DNA of 64,000 bases from Monomorium pharaonis (lineage: Eukaryota; Arthropoda; Insecta; Hymenoptera; Formicidae), in NCBI RefSeq assembly GCF_013373865.1, contig NC_050469.1:32779822-32843821 (forward strand). Direction: 5' to 3'. The notes beneath the pieces are model-generated. The model did no database searches. It saw only the letters and a program-made list of their open reading frames with translations, and was not told the DNA's origin. The first letter of the stretch is position 1. Each line of letters starts with the position of its first letter. A program made the position numbers and the translations under genes. This document shows, in pieces, positions 31,476 through 42,896 of the stretch.

Positions 31476-32925
31476 GGGTGTTTACGATAATGGCTATCCG
31501 AGTAATTTTCTCTAGGGCCGGTATTCATCAGTCGGATCTTATATTTAAGATCATCTTAAGTACTGTCTTAAGATGCCATCAACCAATCACAGAGCCGTAT
31601 TAGCATCTTAAGACATTGCTTGAGACGATCTTGAAATAAGATTTGACTATGAATACCGGCCTAGGACCGAAATATATGATAAGCACAACCATCTACTATC
31701 ATCATGATTCGTGACAACTCAATGCTGTCCGGTATAGGGTGTTTACGATAATGGCTATCCGAGTAATTTTCTCTAGGACCGAAATATATGATAAGCACAA
31801 CCATCTACTATCATCATGATTCGTGACAACTCAATGCTGTCCGGTATAGCCAAATCATCACGAGCAAGTTGCGAGTTGCGAGTTCCATGAGTTTGTAGCA
31901 GGTAACCTAAAAAGTACGACATAATAATTTGATTATTACAATTAAAAATAATCTGTTTTTAATGTATGTTTTTAATGGTAAGATTATTAACTTCATTAAA
32001 ATAGTAATTATATAACACAATCATGTATTTTTAAAGTATTGTCTAAAGTAATATTAAAGAGATTATTTTATTTACAAATATTTTATTTATTAATTTGTCT
32101 ATCAAGTTTCTATTATAACGTATATCTAACGCATATCTAACGTATATCTGTTTACAGTATATCTTAATTTACTATGCACTTGTATTACAAATTAAAAAAA
32201 TTTATTGTAAACATTATTATTAGTTTCACATTAGTGAAATATTCATGCATAATATTTATACATAAAGATATATGATTTTTTAAAATAATGATAACACCAT
32301 GCAACTTATCATTAACAGTTGTTACAAGAAAGAAAAATATTTATACTTAAATTTTTATTTTACTTGTAATCTAAAAAATATTATTAATAATGATTTATTT
32401 AGTAATTTTACATAATTTATCTCATTTGTTTCAAAGTGTTAACACCATTCATTTAATAAAAGATGACTTTTCTAATATATATGTTAGTTAATAATAAATA
32501 ATAACATTTATTGAGAATCAATGTTTAATTAAAATATTATATTAGGTTTTGAAATAATACCGTTATGATAGAAACTTGATAGACAAAATAAATATTTGTA
32601 AATAAAATAATCTCTGATATTACTTTAGACAATACTTTAAAAATACATGATTGTGTTACATATAATTACTATTTTAAAGTTAATAATCTTATCATACATT
32701 AAAAACAGATTATTTTTAATTGTAATAATCAAATTATTTATGTCGTACTTTTTAGGTTACCTGCTACAAACTCACGGAACTCGCAACTCGCAACTTGCTC
32801 GTGATGATTTGGCTATACCGGACAGCATTGAGTTGTCACGAATCATGATGACAGTAGATGGTTGTGCTTATCATATATTTCGGTCCTAGAGAAAATTACT
32901 CGGATAGCCATTATCGTAAACACCC
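31476..32925. mobile_element. Long-TIR element, TIR GGGTGTTTACGATAATGGCT, left end duplicated
   Basis: The right terminus ends at 32925. Its inverted left counterpart begins at 31737 and extends over 220 bp, through GACCGAAATATATGATAAGC, AACTCAATGCTGTCCGGTAT and CGAGCAAGTTGCGAGTTGCG to TAGGTTACCTGCTACAAA. The first part of the left arm is present twice in tandem (31476-31736 and 31737 onward); the outer copy carries the MITE at 31516-31661. The interior (32000-32700) is AT-rich and non-coding. It fills the spacer between UBA5 and TRMT112. Confidence 0.8.
31516..31661. mobile_element. MITE, TIR GGCCGGTATTCAT, TAG duplication
   Basis: 146 bp, with ends GGCCGGTATTCATCAGTC and GACTATGAATACCGGCC. 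Comparison with the neighbouring empty copy (CTCTAGGACCG at about 31770) shows a TAG duplication (31513-31515, 31662-31664). The arms carry CTTAAGTACTGTCTTAAGAT. A second, interrupted copy lies at 33168-33425. Confidence 0.9.
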
Positions 32926-33167
32926 AAGATGTGCTCATACTCAAGACGAATTTTGATACGGTTCTGCGCAGATTCCAGATGCGGCCATTTTAACGAAAGA
33001 GAGAAAAAGAGACGATCCTTTCTCTCTTTCATTATTTCTGTTTCTATTGCCTGTTGCCTGGCATTGTGTTTAGGCCTTATTATGAAAAAGTTAGTTTCTT
33101 TATTTTTATCTCAACTATCACCTTCAATTATTTTCAGCTCTAATAATTTGTAATTATTTAGAATAAG

Positions 33168-33425
33168 GCCTTTTTCCGGATCATCTTAAGTACTGTTTTA
33201 AGATGCCATCAGCCAATCACAGAACGTATTAGCATCTTAAGACATGAGCCTAGTTTACACCGAGCACTTGGTACGCGTATCAAATAGTAAATAACTAATG
33301 AATGTGTTTAATCATTGGCTGATCAGCTTAAATTCACTACTTGATACGCGTACCAAGTGCTCGGTGTAAACTAGAGCATTGCTTGAAACGATCTTGAAAT
33401 AAGATTTGACTATGAATACCGGTCT
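33168..33425. mobile_element. Second copy of the GGCCGGTATTCAT MITE, interrupted
   Basis: Left half (CCGGATCATCTTAAGTACTG, AGATGCCATCAGCCAATCAC) and right half (GAAACGATCTTGAAATAAGA to GAATACCGGTCTA) match 31516-31661. They are separated by the insertion at 33246-33375. Confidence 0.85.
33246..33375. mobile_element. Palindromic MITE, CTAGTTTACACCGAGCACTT ends
   Basis: 130 bp, arms CTAGTTTACACCGAGCACTT and GGTACGCGTATCAA, with CAT on both sides (33243-33245, 33376-33378). The uninterrupted sequence at 31610-31620 (AAGACATTGCTTGAG) confirms the insertion point. Confidence 0.9.
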
Positions 33426-33802
33426 ATGATAATTGGAGTCTGAATACTCTGGTCTCGATGATATTAAGGTACTATTATGATATAACGAATTGAAAATACC
33501 GCGGCAAGATGGCGGTATCTGGAAGCAACTTTTCATTGGCTGTTAAAAAGCATATGCGTATGAGCACACTTTGTATTCTTCCACCATGAGCCTACCTATT
33601 GTTCTTTCCTATACTGTGGCACTGGTCAGCTGTCATACAAAAAAGGCCGCGGTGTCCGTTCAGAGGTTCCTTTCTGACTTCAGACTTTGAGAAATATTTT
33701 GATCTATTTACGTTACATCTATGGTAGTAGCTGTGCACATTTCGTTTCTCTGTTATATTAAAATAAATATAATTTGCTATCAGTTTTTTGTTATAGAAAA
33801 AT

Positions 33803-36800
33803 ATGAAGCTTCTTACACACAATATGTTAACGTCTAAGGCAATGAAAGGCGTGACAGTCGGCTATCCTTTGAAAATTGTTGTAAGCCAATATTTATATTA
33901 AATTACAAAAATTACAATTTATACGTTTGGAATATAAAATTGCTCGTAAAATGGTTTAAATACCTCTAACAAGAAATAAAGAAATTTTAATATTTTGTTT
34001 AATAAATAGAACATTAATATAATATCCAAAGTAAGGTTATTAAAGTTTTCACATTTAATTTTTGACAGATTATCATACATAAAAAACGCGAAAGAATCAT
34101 AGATTTGTTTTTTATTCCTGCACTAGTGCAATAAGTTAGAATGAAAAAAAATATATTTGTCTTATTCTAACTTATTGCACCAGTGCAGCAGTGCAGGAAT
34201 AAAAAACAGACCTCATATTAAATTGCTTGTAGTATATCAAGATACAATATCATATTTAAGAACATTTAAATTTTATTTGAGTTAATCTGTTCCAATATAA
34301 AACATTTGTATTTATCTTTTTAAAAATCTGAATATTGGCCACGTTTACACTCAACGACCTAATCGCGACCTGACCTATATCGTGACCTAAATGCAGGGTG
34401 TAAACATAACCATTGTTCTATTGTCCATATAACAATCAACAAGAGTTAAAAATTCCAAAGTTATACTAATTTCTTTATTTTGTATAAATATATATTTATT
34501 TCTTTATTTAATCTAATAACAGATGTTTATTCATTTATTATTAGTCTAATAACACAGGCACACAAAAAAAGATAGTTGTCTGAACAGAATACTCCACTAA
34601 ACTATTTTTATGTATTTTGGTGCTGAACACAAATCTGGTGTCAGAATCGCTCCATGACCACCTTTTTTTAATTGAAAAAAAATGGCCTAAAAAACCTTGA
34701 AAATTGTAATAATTTTGCTGCATGTGGAAAATGATGGGTGATGGGACAATTCTGACACCAGATTTATATTTAGTGGCTCGAAATACGTAAAGATATCATG
34801 GTCTGGTCTGTGATACAGATACCTTTTTTTTTGTAGGGTAGTGCAGCACAGCCATCCATAAAATAGAGGAAAATGGCTATGATAAAATTTATACAAGGCG
34901 ATTTTTGGTGATTGTTTGGTACATGTACCAAACTGTACCAGAACCAATAAGATAAAGGTTTACTTATATCTTATTAGTTCTGGTACAGTTTGGTATGCTT
35001 TGGTACATGTACCAAACAATCGCCAAAAATCGCCTATAATTACACATTGAAGACTATGCTTTGGTATAGGTTTGATTGCTGTCCATGAGGTGGCCCTTAC
35101 ACAGTCACACAAAATAAAAAAATGGTCTGAACAACGGATTACACTATGATATCCTTATGTATCTTGAGCCGATGAACACAAATCTGAGTCAGAATTGCCC
35201 ACCATTTTCCATCTGCAGAGAAATTATTGTGATTTTTCGTGTCTTTAGGCCACTTTATTAAAAAAAAAAGAAATGGTGGATGATGAGGCAATTCTGATAC
35301 CAGATTTGTGTTCAGCACATCAAAATACATAAAGATAACCTAATGGAATATTCTGTTCAGACAACTTTCTTTTTTTTGGGTGCCTGTGTAATAGATATTT
35401 ACTTACTTTTCTGTTACATATTATTCAATTCAAAAGTTTTAATTATTTTTAGGCAAATTTTTTTATTTTTGAACAAAGAACAAAAGATGTATAATATCAG
35501 AAATCTTAAACATATAATATTTTGACAGAATTATATAGTTTGAAGCATAGTTTACAATACATGGAGAAACATGGAGTAACAGTAAGCGTAAGGGCATAAG
35601 CGAAATAAATTAATTTTATTTCCTACCCATACTCCATCTTTTACACTTATGCTCGGCCAATTAGAGTGCAGGAATAGCTGCAAACAGTGCAAGCATGTTG
35701 TTAGTTTTATAAAATCATGGAAAATTATATGACAAATCGTTACTCCTACTCTTACTCCTTGTTCTATGCTTACTCTATGTATTGTAGACCACGTTAAATG
35801 CTATTGTTGAAATTGATAGCTTTACAAAGGCTTAAAATTTATTTTAAATTTTGCTTACTTAAAAAAATAAAATATATATAATTTTATTCCGATCTTACAA
35901 TTTTTTTACTTTACCATTGCATATTTATAAAAATACTTATAAAAAATTGCAGGCCCGTGATATTAGAGTTTCCGAAGTAGATTTTAATCCTGAGTATATT
36001 GCTAGGATAATACCAAAACTAGATTGGGCGGTTCTGTGGAAAGCTGCTGAGAGTGTAAGATTCTGTTATATTCCTTTTTTTATACTCCTTACTGAAAAGA
36101 AATTTTATAATAACTTTATAATACTCTATAATTAGGGTTGGGTAAATTGATATTTTTTTAAACTAAATTAAATTAAAATTAATGACTCTTATAAAGTTAA
36201 TTTATGTTAAAAATTAATTAAATCGAATTTAAATTTAATTTTAAAAAACATCTATATGAATGATTTAAGTTATAATGTAATAACTTTTTAGAATTACTGT
36301 AACAAAATAATTATACAGATATTAAATACATTAAATGTTATTTATAAATTAAGTTTATAAGAAATAACAAAGAAATGTGGTTTTTTTACATAGAAATATA
36401 ATTTTTCTTTTACAAATTATATTTTATGTGTGGTGTGTGCGTGTGCACGCGCGCACAATTAAAGTTAATGTGGACACACACACAAATTGACATTTATTAC
36501 TTTTGCTTAAATAAATTTTGCTAAGTTAAAAATTTGTAAAAGAAAAAATACATTTCCATATAAAAAAAAGTATTTCTTTGTTATTTCATTTAAACTTAAT
36601 TTATAAATAAAATATTTAATATATTTAATGATCCATATTATAATTGTTTTGTTACTTTTATTTATTTAGAGTAAATAAAAAAATTTTAACATTTTAATTT
36701 AAATAAAGCCTTCGGCATACGATACGATTTTTCATGCTAGATCGCATATGAGGCATCTTAATACGTGTTCTGATTGGCTCGGATGATTGTGTCATCAATC

Positions 36801-37204
36801 ATAAGCCAATGAGGATACATAGTAAGACGCCTCGTGTGTGATCAAGCATGAAAAATCGTATTGTGTGCCAAAGGTTTCATTCGTATAAAAGCTTTTTAAA
36901 ATTAACTTTGAATTTAACTTAATTGATTTTTAACATAACTAAATTAATTTTATAAGAGTCAGTAATTTAATTTAATGTATATATATATAATGAGATTGTT
37001 TTTTTGCAGATAGGACATGTCGGTGAATTACCTCAAATTCTAATAGAAGATTTCGAAACAAATGAAGACTTTTTGAAAAAGGCTCATCATGTTCTATTGG
37101 AGGTCGAAGTTATAAATGGGGAATTATTGTGTCCAGAATCAGGCAGAAAATTTCCCATCAACGATGGCATTCCAAACATGCTTTTAAATGAAGATGAAGT
37201 TTAA
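33803..37204 (+). CDS. Trmt112: Multifunctional methyltransferase subunit TRM112-like
   Basis: Three exons in phase: 33803-33880, 35953-36054, 37010-37204. The product is 124 residues, against 125 in human. It begins MKLLTHNMLTSKAMKGV. The middle is ARDIRVSEVDFNPEYIARII and PKLDWAVLWKAAES. The third exon gives HHVLLEVEVINGELLCPESG followed by FPINDGIPNMLLNEDEV, the conserved zinc-ribbon-like half of the family. TRMT112 is the obligate activator of several methyltransferases acting on tRNA, rRNA (METTL5, BUD23) and the release factor eRF1 (HEMK2). It is transcribed away from UBA5. Both introns are loaded with inverted repeats, so about 90% of the 3.4-kb locus is intron. Confidence 0.96.
34104..34210. 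mobile_element. Palindromic MITE in TRMT112 intron 1
   Basis: TTGTTTTTTATTCCTGCACT and AGTGCAATAAGTTAGAATGA pair with CATTCTAACTTATTGCAC-like sequence and GTGCAGGAATAAAAAACAG. Fragments of the same family are seen at about 23935 and 28310-28450. Confidence 0.75.
34340..34405. mobile_element. Small palindrome, GTTTACAC ends
   Basis: CACGTTTACACTCAACGACC pairs loosely with GGGTGTAAACATAACC, with GCGACCTGACC/ATCGTGACC between. A short MITE or the remains of one. Confidence 0.4.
34541..35393. mobile_element. Composite inverted-repeat element in TRMT112 intron 1
   Basis: ACACAGGCACACAAAAAAAG, GTTGTCTGAACAGAATACTC and TGCTGAACACAAATCTGGTG on the left reappear inverted at 35300-35393. The same module occurs twice more inside (34740-34830 and 35110-35220), so four half-units face each other. 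A separate palindrome (34896-35035) is inserted in the centre. Confidence 0.7.
34896..35035. mobile_element. Palindromic MITE, TIR AGGCGATTTTTGG
   Basis: About 60-bp arms: AGGCGATTTTTGGTGATTGT, TTGGTACATGTACCAAACTG and ACCAGAACCAATAAGATA, with exact complements on the right. The loop is very short. Confidence 0.85.
35565..35795. repeat. Dispersed repeat, intact copy of the 10-kb family
   Basis: Matches 10085-10455 but lacks the nested palindrome found there (reads GCGAAATAAATTAATTTTA). In TRMT112 intron 1. Confidence 0.75.
36135..36965. repeat. AT-rich inverted repeat with GGGTTGGGTAA end (hAT-like)
   Basis: In TRMT112 intron 2. AGGGTTGGGTAAATTGATAT and TTAATGACTCTTATAAAGTT on the left are answered by AATTTTATAAGAGTCAGTAA on the right. 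The terminus resembles those at 37621, 46991 and 58026. The right terminal GTTGGG motif was not found, so the element is incomplete. Confidence 0.45.
36707..36876. mobile_element. Palindromic MITE, TIR CCTTCGGCATACGATACGAT
   Basis: CATACGATACGATTTTTCAT and GCATATGAGGCATCTTA pair with GACGCCTCGTGTGTGATC and ATGAAAAATCGTATTGTGTG. It is inserted inside the AT-rich repeat of TRMT112 intron 2. Confidence 0.8.
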
Positions 37205-37620
37205 ACGACAACCAAATATTTTAAAAATATATTATCATTTTACTTTTAATTATAACTATACACCATTGTTTCTTTAATTATATCTAGATTGTTACATATG
37301 TCTGTATCATGCGTATTATCATTAGTTTTACATTTTTATGTTACAATACAGCCAATAGTTTAATAAGGATAAAGAGAGTGATTTATATTTAATGTATTAT
37401 AAAGAGCACGTTAAGTTGTGGTATATATATTTTTGCGTGTGTGCAAGCGTGTGTGTGAATATTGTAACAAATTTCCACCTCAAATAATTTGGAGATATGT
37501 TTAGTTTGAAATGAAATATATAAAGTATAGTATTGTTTTTTATAAAAAATTACAATTTGTCTTACAATTTTGAATATAAATTTTTAAAAATTTATTTCTT
37601 ATCCCTAGATATATATTATT

Positions 37621-38408
37621 CAGAGTTGGGAACTAACGAGAGTTACTTGTAACGAAGTTACAATTACAGTTACTTTTTTTGGTAACTAATAACTTAATGC
37701 AGTTACATTTTTTTGGTAACTAATAACTATTTTGATAGTTACTTTAATAGTTACTTTTTTGGAACATGCGCTAAAATTTTTAATCAACCGCAAAAAATCG
37801 AGTCCACACAAGAGGAATTATATCAATTCTTAACATTGAATAATTCCAGTATTAATATGCTAAATAATTACACTGCAATTAAGAAACTTTTTATTAAATA
37901 TAACACAGGCATTCCGAGTTCTGCATCTGTGGAAGATATGTTTAGCATCGGTGGCTCTATAATGACGCCATAAAGAGGTTTTTTTACGATGATATATTTG
38001 AAAATCAAATTCTATAAAAATTTTTATGAAAATTTTGTAAAAAAAAATATGAATCAATGTATGACAACCAATGTATCGTTATATTTTATTTAATTCTGGT
38101 AACAGTAATATACGATTTTGAGTTTTACCTTTACAAAGTTCTCATTTAGTGTACATAAAATAACTTGTTAAAGTACATAATATATAACAGTTAGTAAAGC
38201 ATAATATGTAAGATTCTTATTTCTTATATTTAAAATAATGTACAATTATTTAAGAAAAAAGTAACGACTCGTTATTTTCTTAGTAACTGTAACCGTAACG
38301 AGTTATTTTTCAAAATTGATAACTTGTAACTGTAATTAGCTACTTTTTCAATGAAAAAACTGCTGTAACTATAACTAGTTACTTTTACAAAGTAACTTTC
38401 CAACCCTG
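37621..38408. mobile_element. hAT transposon remnant with 8-bp target duplication
   Basis: Ends CAGAGTTGG and CCAACCCTG, flanked by ATATTATT on both sides (37613-37620, 38409-38416). This is the 8-bp duplication expected of hAT elements. 788 bp. Subterminal zones are rich in AGTTAC/GTAACT repeats in both orientations. The centre keeps a piece of transposase. Confidence 0.9.
37776..38020 (+). pseudogene. hAT transposase C-terminal (hATC) fragment
   Basis: The translation contains IKKLFIKYNTGIPSSASVED followed by MFSIGGSIMTP, then a stop. This is the hATC dimerisation signature (P-S-S-A-x-V-E-x-x-F-S) of hAT transposases. The catalytic part is absent, so the copy is inactive. Confidence 0.75.
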
Positions 38409-38416
38409 ATATTATT

Positions 38417-41400
38417 AAATAATTAGCATTTATTATTAATTAATATGTTAAATAAAACTAAACTGGTGTTGTTTAAAGAAAAAGTACAAAAGAAATTTAC
38501 ATAAAATTTTAGAAGTTTAATGCTGGAATTGCAAAAAGATAAACGGTAAAATTGTACTCGCATCAAACAGTTTGTGTTTATGACAATTTATGAATCGTAA
38601 AGTTCCAAATTGAGAAGAAAAAATTAGTTTTTCATAAATTTGTTACGGTAAACAACGAAATTTATTGATTAGCCTAATATACGCATACCTCGTAAACTAA
38701 TAATTTTTAATTACATGGTGACAAAAATGTTTAGCCACAAAGTTGTATTCTCGAAGCTCTTTAAAAGCTTTTATTGTATAATCACAGGCGGTCATTTTGA
38801 ACATCATTTATTATTTTTCGTTTTTATTAAGATGTAAAAATACTTTAAAATTTATTTTTTATTAAGCTTTAGTTACTAATGATTTTGATAATTATAACTT
38901 TGTAACCGAACTTTTGTTCCACCTTTGTATAGAACAGGTAATTTAATTAAATTATAGATTGCTGCATGTATAATACGATTATATGTATTTTATTGCACAG
39001 ATATGTCTAAAGACAATGAGATATAATTTCTCGTATCATTAGCAATACTTAACATACAACATTTCTTTTATTTATATCACGTTCATATTGCTACTTAAAT
39101 AATTCGCTCGAGTATCATTCTACGCGGGTATTATCTACTCGTTCCCACTGGGACAGTTAGCAACGTAACATTTTGATACAATTATTTTACTATATCGCTA
39201 TAAAACATAGCAAATTCTCCCGTAGCAATATTACAATAAAGTACATTAAATTATAAGCAAAATAGAAAGTATCCTAGTATATATTTGTCTTAGATATAAG
39301 ATAATACTGATTGAAATATACGAAAAATATGTGACAATATAGCTTGACAAAATATCTATACATATATACGTAACACATATATATAAGTTACTTTAGACTT
39401 AAATTCAAATCAAGTAAAGTTATTGGTATATTCTCTGTATAAGGAATAATTTCTTGATAGATGAACATACTTTTGGATATTAATTTTCTAAACATTTCAC
39501 TTACACCAAGAGGATCAAAATCAATGGTCGAAACGTTGTGTATCTAATAAACGAATTTGCCAGACAGTCGATTTGACAAATTTTATTAATTTAATTTTCT
39601 AAGATGCATATATTGTAGTACAAAATGACTATCATCTCTTGCACAAAATTCTCTGTAATATCTTAAATTGTAATTATTTGAAATAAGTATTACAGTTGTT
39701 CATATAATCTGTTATGCGATTAAAATCGATTATCAATTCAAATACTACACAATTATAAATGCTATTATCGTTCCTCTTTCTTTAGAATAGAATACTTCAA
39801 GTACATACATAAGTTTGATAAATCGTTAAATAATACTTTTCATGAAGTAATATATATGATACAAACAAATACACTTTAAGAAGTACTTTTAATCGAAATG
39901 ACTTTAATTTAATAACTAATATTATCGAAGGACATGTGTGTGTGTGTGTGTGTGTGTGTGCAATGTTATCTACTTGTAGTTTTCTATACGTATTAATAGT
40001 AGTTTCCTGTACCAATGGCAATGCTCAAAATATAGCAAAATATATTACTTTATTCCCCGTAATTTGTTTTTAAATGTCAAAAAGCTATAAAAATAGCTCT
40101 CAACTAACATTTCAGCCACAGCCCATTCGTTTATTAACATTTTAGTCATATTTTAAATATTTATAAAGCTGGATTACTCTTGAGTCAAGCTATGAAAATA
40201 TTTCTGTATATTAACATTCGATTATGATACATATATAAATATTAATTTTATATAGTTTATTATTAGAAACCTTATTTCACAGTCAGAAGCTATTTTGCAT
40301 ATTAATTGATGGAGAGTTTGCTGTGTTTAGAGATATGATAGTTTCCCATATTTTTATCTGTTTTATAATGCAAGTTTATAAAACATATCTCTAAATATAT
40401 GTCCATCTAATGGAATTTCTCTTATATATATCTATACATCATTAAAATATATCTTTTAATACTGTATATTTGACTTTAGATTTCAGCTAAATTTTTCATT
40501 TTGAATATATAATTATTACAAACGCTGCTCAAAAAGGAAGTCCATTTCATTACTAAAGAATTTATCGATATCAAAATATATTATAATTATGTCAATTTCA
40601 AGTTTTTGTTTTTTATACTCACAAGTTTAAAGTTACATGCAGTAGATATATTATTTTATTATTTTTCACAGAGTATATTCTATAAAAGTAATTAAACAAA
40701 AGAAATAATTAATAATTACATCTTTCAATATTGATAAATTCCTTAGAGTATAATATATACATATAATTACTTACTTTATAAAACCAGCATGGATATTATA
40801 ATTATTCTTTAATAGATATTAATACTGCATAATATTATATTAAGTATTACACTAAGAATTTCAGTAACCAAAAAACGTAATTTTTATTTTTAACAAAACA
40901 AGTAACAGAAAGAATTCATTTATGCATGGTACTTTAAAATATTCTAAGAGATCAATATTAAATTTTGAGTCCTAATAATTACTAACAAACAAAATGTAAA
41001 AAATCTTTAATAAACTTTATATTTATGGAAAAATTTCAAGACTTGGTTATGTATTACATTTGTTTAAGAATATATAAAAATATGTGTGTTAAAACGCATT
41101 ATCAAGAATAATATATAATGTTGTGTGTATATATGTATGTAAAATTAAATTGTTTAAATATTTTGCCAGTAATACTTAAGCACGTTTTATGATATATTTT
41201 ACAATATTGAACTAATATGTCAAAAAAGGATATGTTAAAGGTAAAACTTCTTTGTAATATTTTATATTACATAATTATATCAGAATAGAAAATTCTGAGA
41301 TGTACACCATGATTTTTGGAAGATCTAGTATTTGCCACTAAAATAAATTATTATATTGCATTGCTTCGTTATTTTTAAATGTAAAATTTTCTGGCATGCC

Positions 41401-41427
41401 TGTACATTACTAAATCTGAATACATTA
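38417..41427. other. 3-kb AT-rich spacer, no gene seen
   Basis: Only AT-biased DNA with a (GT)n microsatellite at about 39935-39960. No splice-consistent exon on either strand and no inverted repeat of note. Confidence 0.45.
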
Positions 41428-41550
41428 GGTTGCCTACACATTTACACTTCTACGAAAAATATAAGTTCTCATTGGCTGGTTAAAAATATAAACCAATAAA
41501 AACTTATACTTTTCGTAGAAGTGTAAAAGTGTAGGCAACCAGAACAAACC
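41428..41550. mobile_element. Second copy of the GGTTTGTTCTGG palindrome
   Basis: Same family as 23446-23578. The left terminus has lost the TGTTCTGG segment between two GGTT repeats, while the right end is intact. Flanked by TA. Confidence 0.85.
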
Positions 41551-41680
41551 TATTATGTTTTTATTTAAAAAACTTATGAAAAACGACTCATTAAAGCTTC
41601 TTTTCATTTGCATTAAACACTTTCTTTCTCCCTTTCTTTGCACACACGTAAGCAAAAAATTATAATTTTATAATATACTG

Positions 41681-42896
41681 ATCAACAAAATTAGCGCATA
41701 CGAAAATTTGTGTCGAAATTTTACATAATTTCAAATAAGTATAACACCGCGAAAAATTATCGCATTTTTATTTGCCAAAAAGCATTTTAAAGCTTGAACT
41801 CTCTACTTTCAGATTAAATTTGGCGATTTTAATTATCTTTTTTTTCACCAAACGGCACAATGATAAAGCTTGACCGGTCAAAATAAAAATTTTTATGCAA
41901 CTTTGCTGCATTACACCTGCTGTGGAAAAAATCGCAAAGACTTTTTGTTACTTGCATCTTACAGCGGGATCTTTTCCCTTTATTCTGAGTGGTTGTTCAT
42001 CGCTATGCAATTTTGTTTTACCAAATTATTGAGATTTTAAGAAAAAAATGGTCATTTTGATTTTCATCGCTTATTACTCGTGAATAGATCAACGTACAAC
42101 GCTCCGTAAAAACACTGGAAAGCTGAACACTTTACATTTTTGAATACTGCTATTGCTTTTTTCGTAGATTCACTTTTTCTAACAACAAATCGCATAAAAG
42201 ATTACGTAAAAAATCGCATATTTTACGGTTTTCATTTAATTCAATATATTATCGCGAAGAAAGATCCAATCACATTGCTAAAGCAAAGTTTTATAATACG
42301 ATTACTCCCCAGTAATGAACACTAACGTTCTTTAATCAATTACTGCTTGTAAACGTTCTCATACGTTTATGCTCCTCTCGATAATATCCCGTGGAATTTC
42401 GTGCCAAATTTGCCTAAGCGCTTTTCCTAACTTATCAATTAACATTCAAAAGTGCAAATTTTCAGTTTTCCATTGTTTTTTTTGGAGTGCTGTACGTTGA
42501 TCTATTCACAAGTAATAAGTGATGAAAAAATCAAAATGACCATTTTTTCTTACAATCTCAATAACTCGGTCAAAAAAATCACACAGCGATGAACAACCAC
42601 TCAAAATAAAGGAAAAAGATCCCACTGTAAGATGCAAATAACAAAGTCTTCGCGATTTTTTCCACAGCAGGTACAATGCAGCAAAATTACATAAAAAATT
42701 TTATTTTGACGGGTCAAGCTTTATCATTGTGCCGTTTCGTGAAAAAAATTTAAATCGCCAAAATTCATCTAAAAGTAGAGAGTTCAAGCTTTAAAATGTT
42801 TTGGAAAATAAAATGCGATAATTTTTCGCGGTGTTATACTAATTTGAAATTATGCAAAATTTCGACACAAATTTTCGTATGCGCTAATTTTGTTGA
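41681..42896. mobile_element. Tc1-like element with ~420-bp inverted arms
   Basis: The outer termini ATCAACAAAATTAGCGCATA match in inverted orientation. Homology continues for about 400 bp on each side (CACCGCGAAAAATTATCGCA, AGCTTTATCATTGTGCCGTT, GTACGTTGATCTATTCAC). The roughly 350-bp centre keeps a decayed transposase tail on the minus strand. Confidence 0.8.
42318..42440 (-). pseudogene. Tc1/mariner transposase C-terminal remnant
   Basis: The minus-strand frame reads DKLGKALRQIWHEIPRDIIE, then RSINV, a stop, ERLQAVI. It resembles the Tc1 ending (IW-x-x-IP-x-x-x-I-x-x-L-I-x-S-M-x-x-R-L-x-A-V-I). In-frame stops make it inactive. It lies between the inverted arms of the element. Confidence 0.6.
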
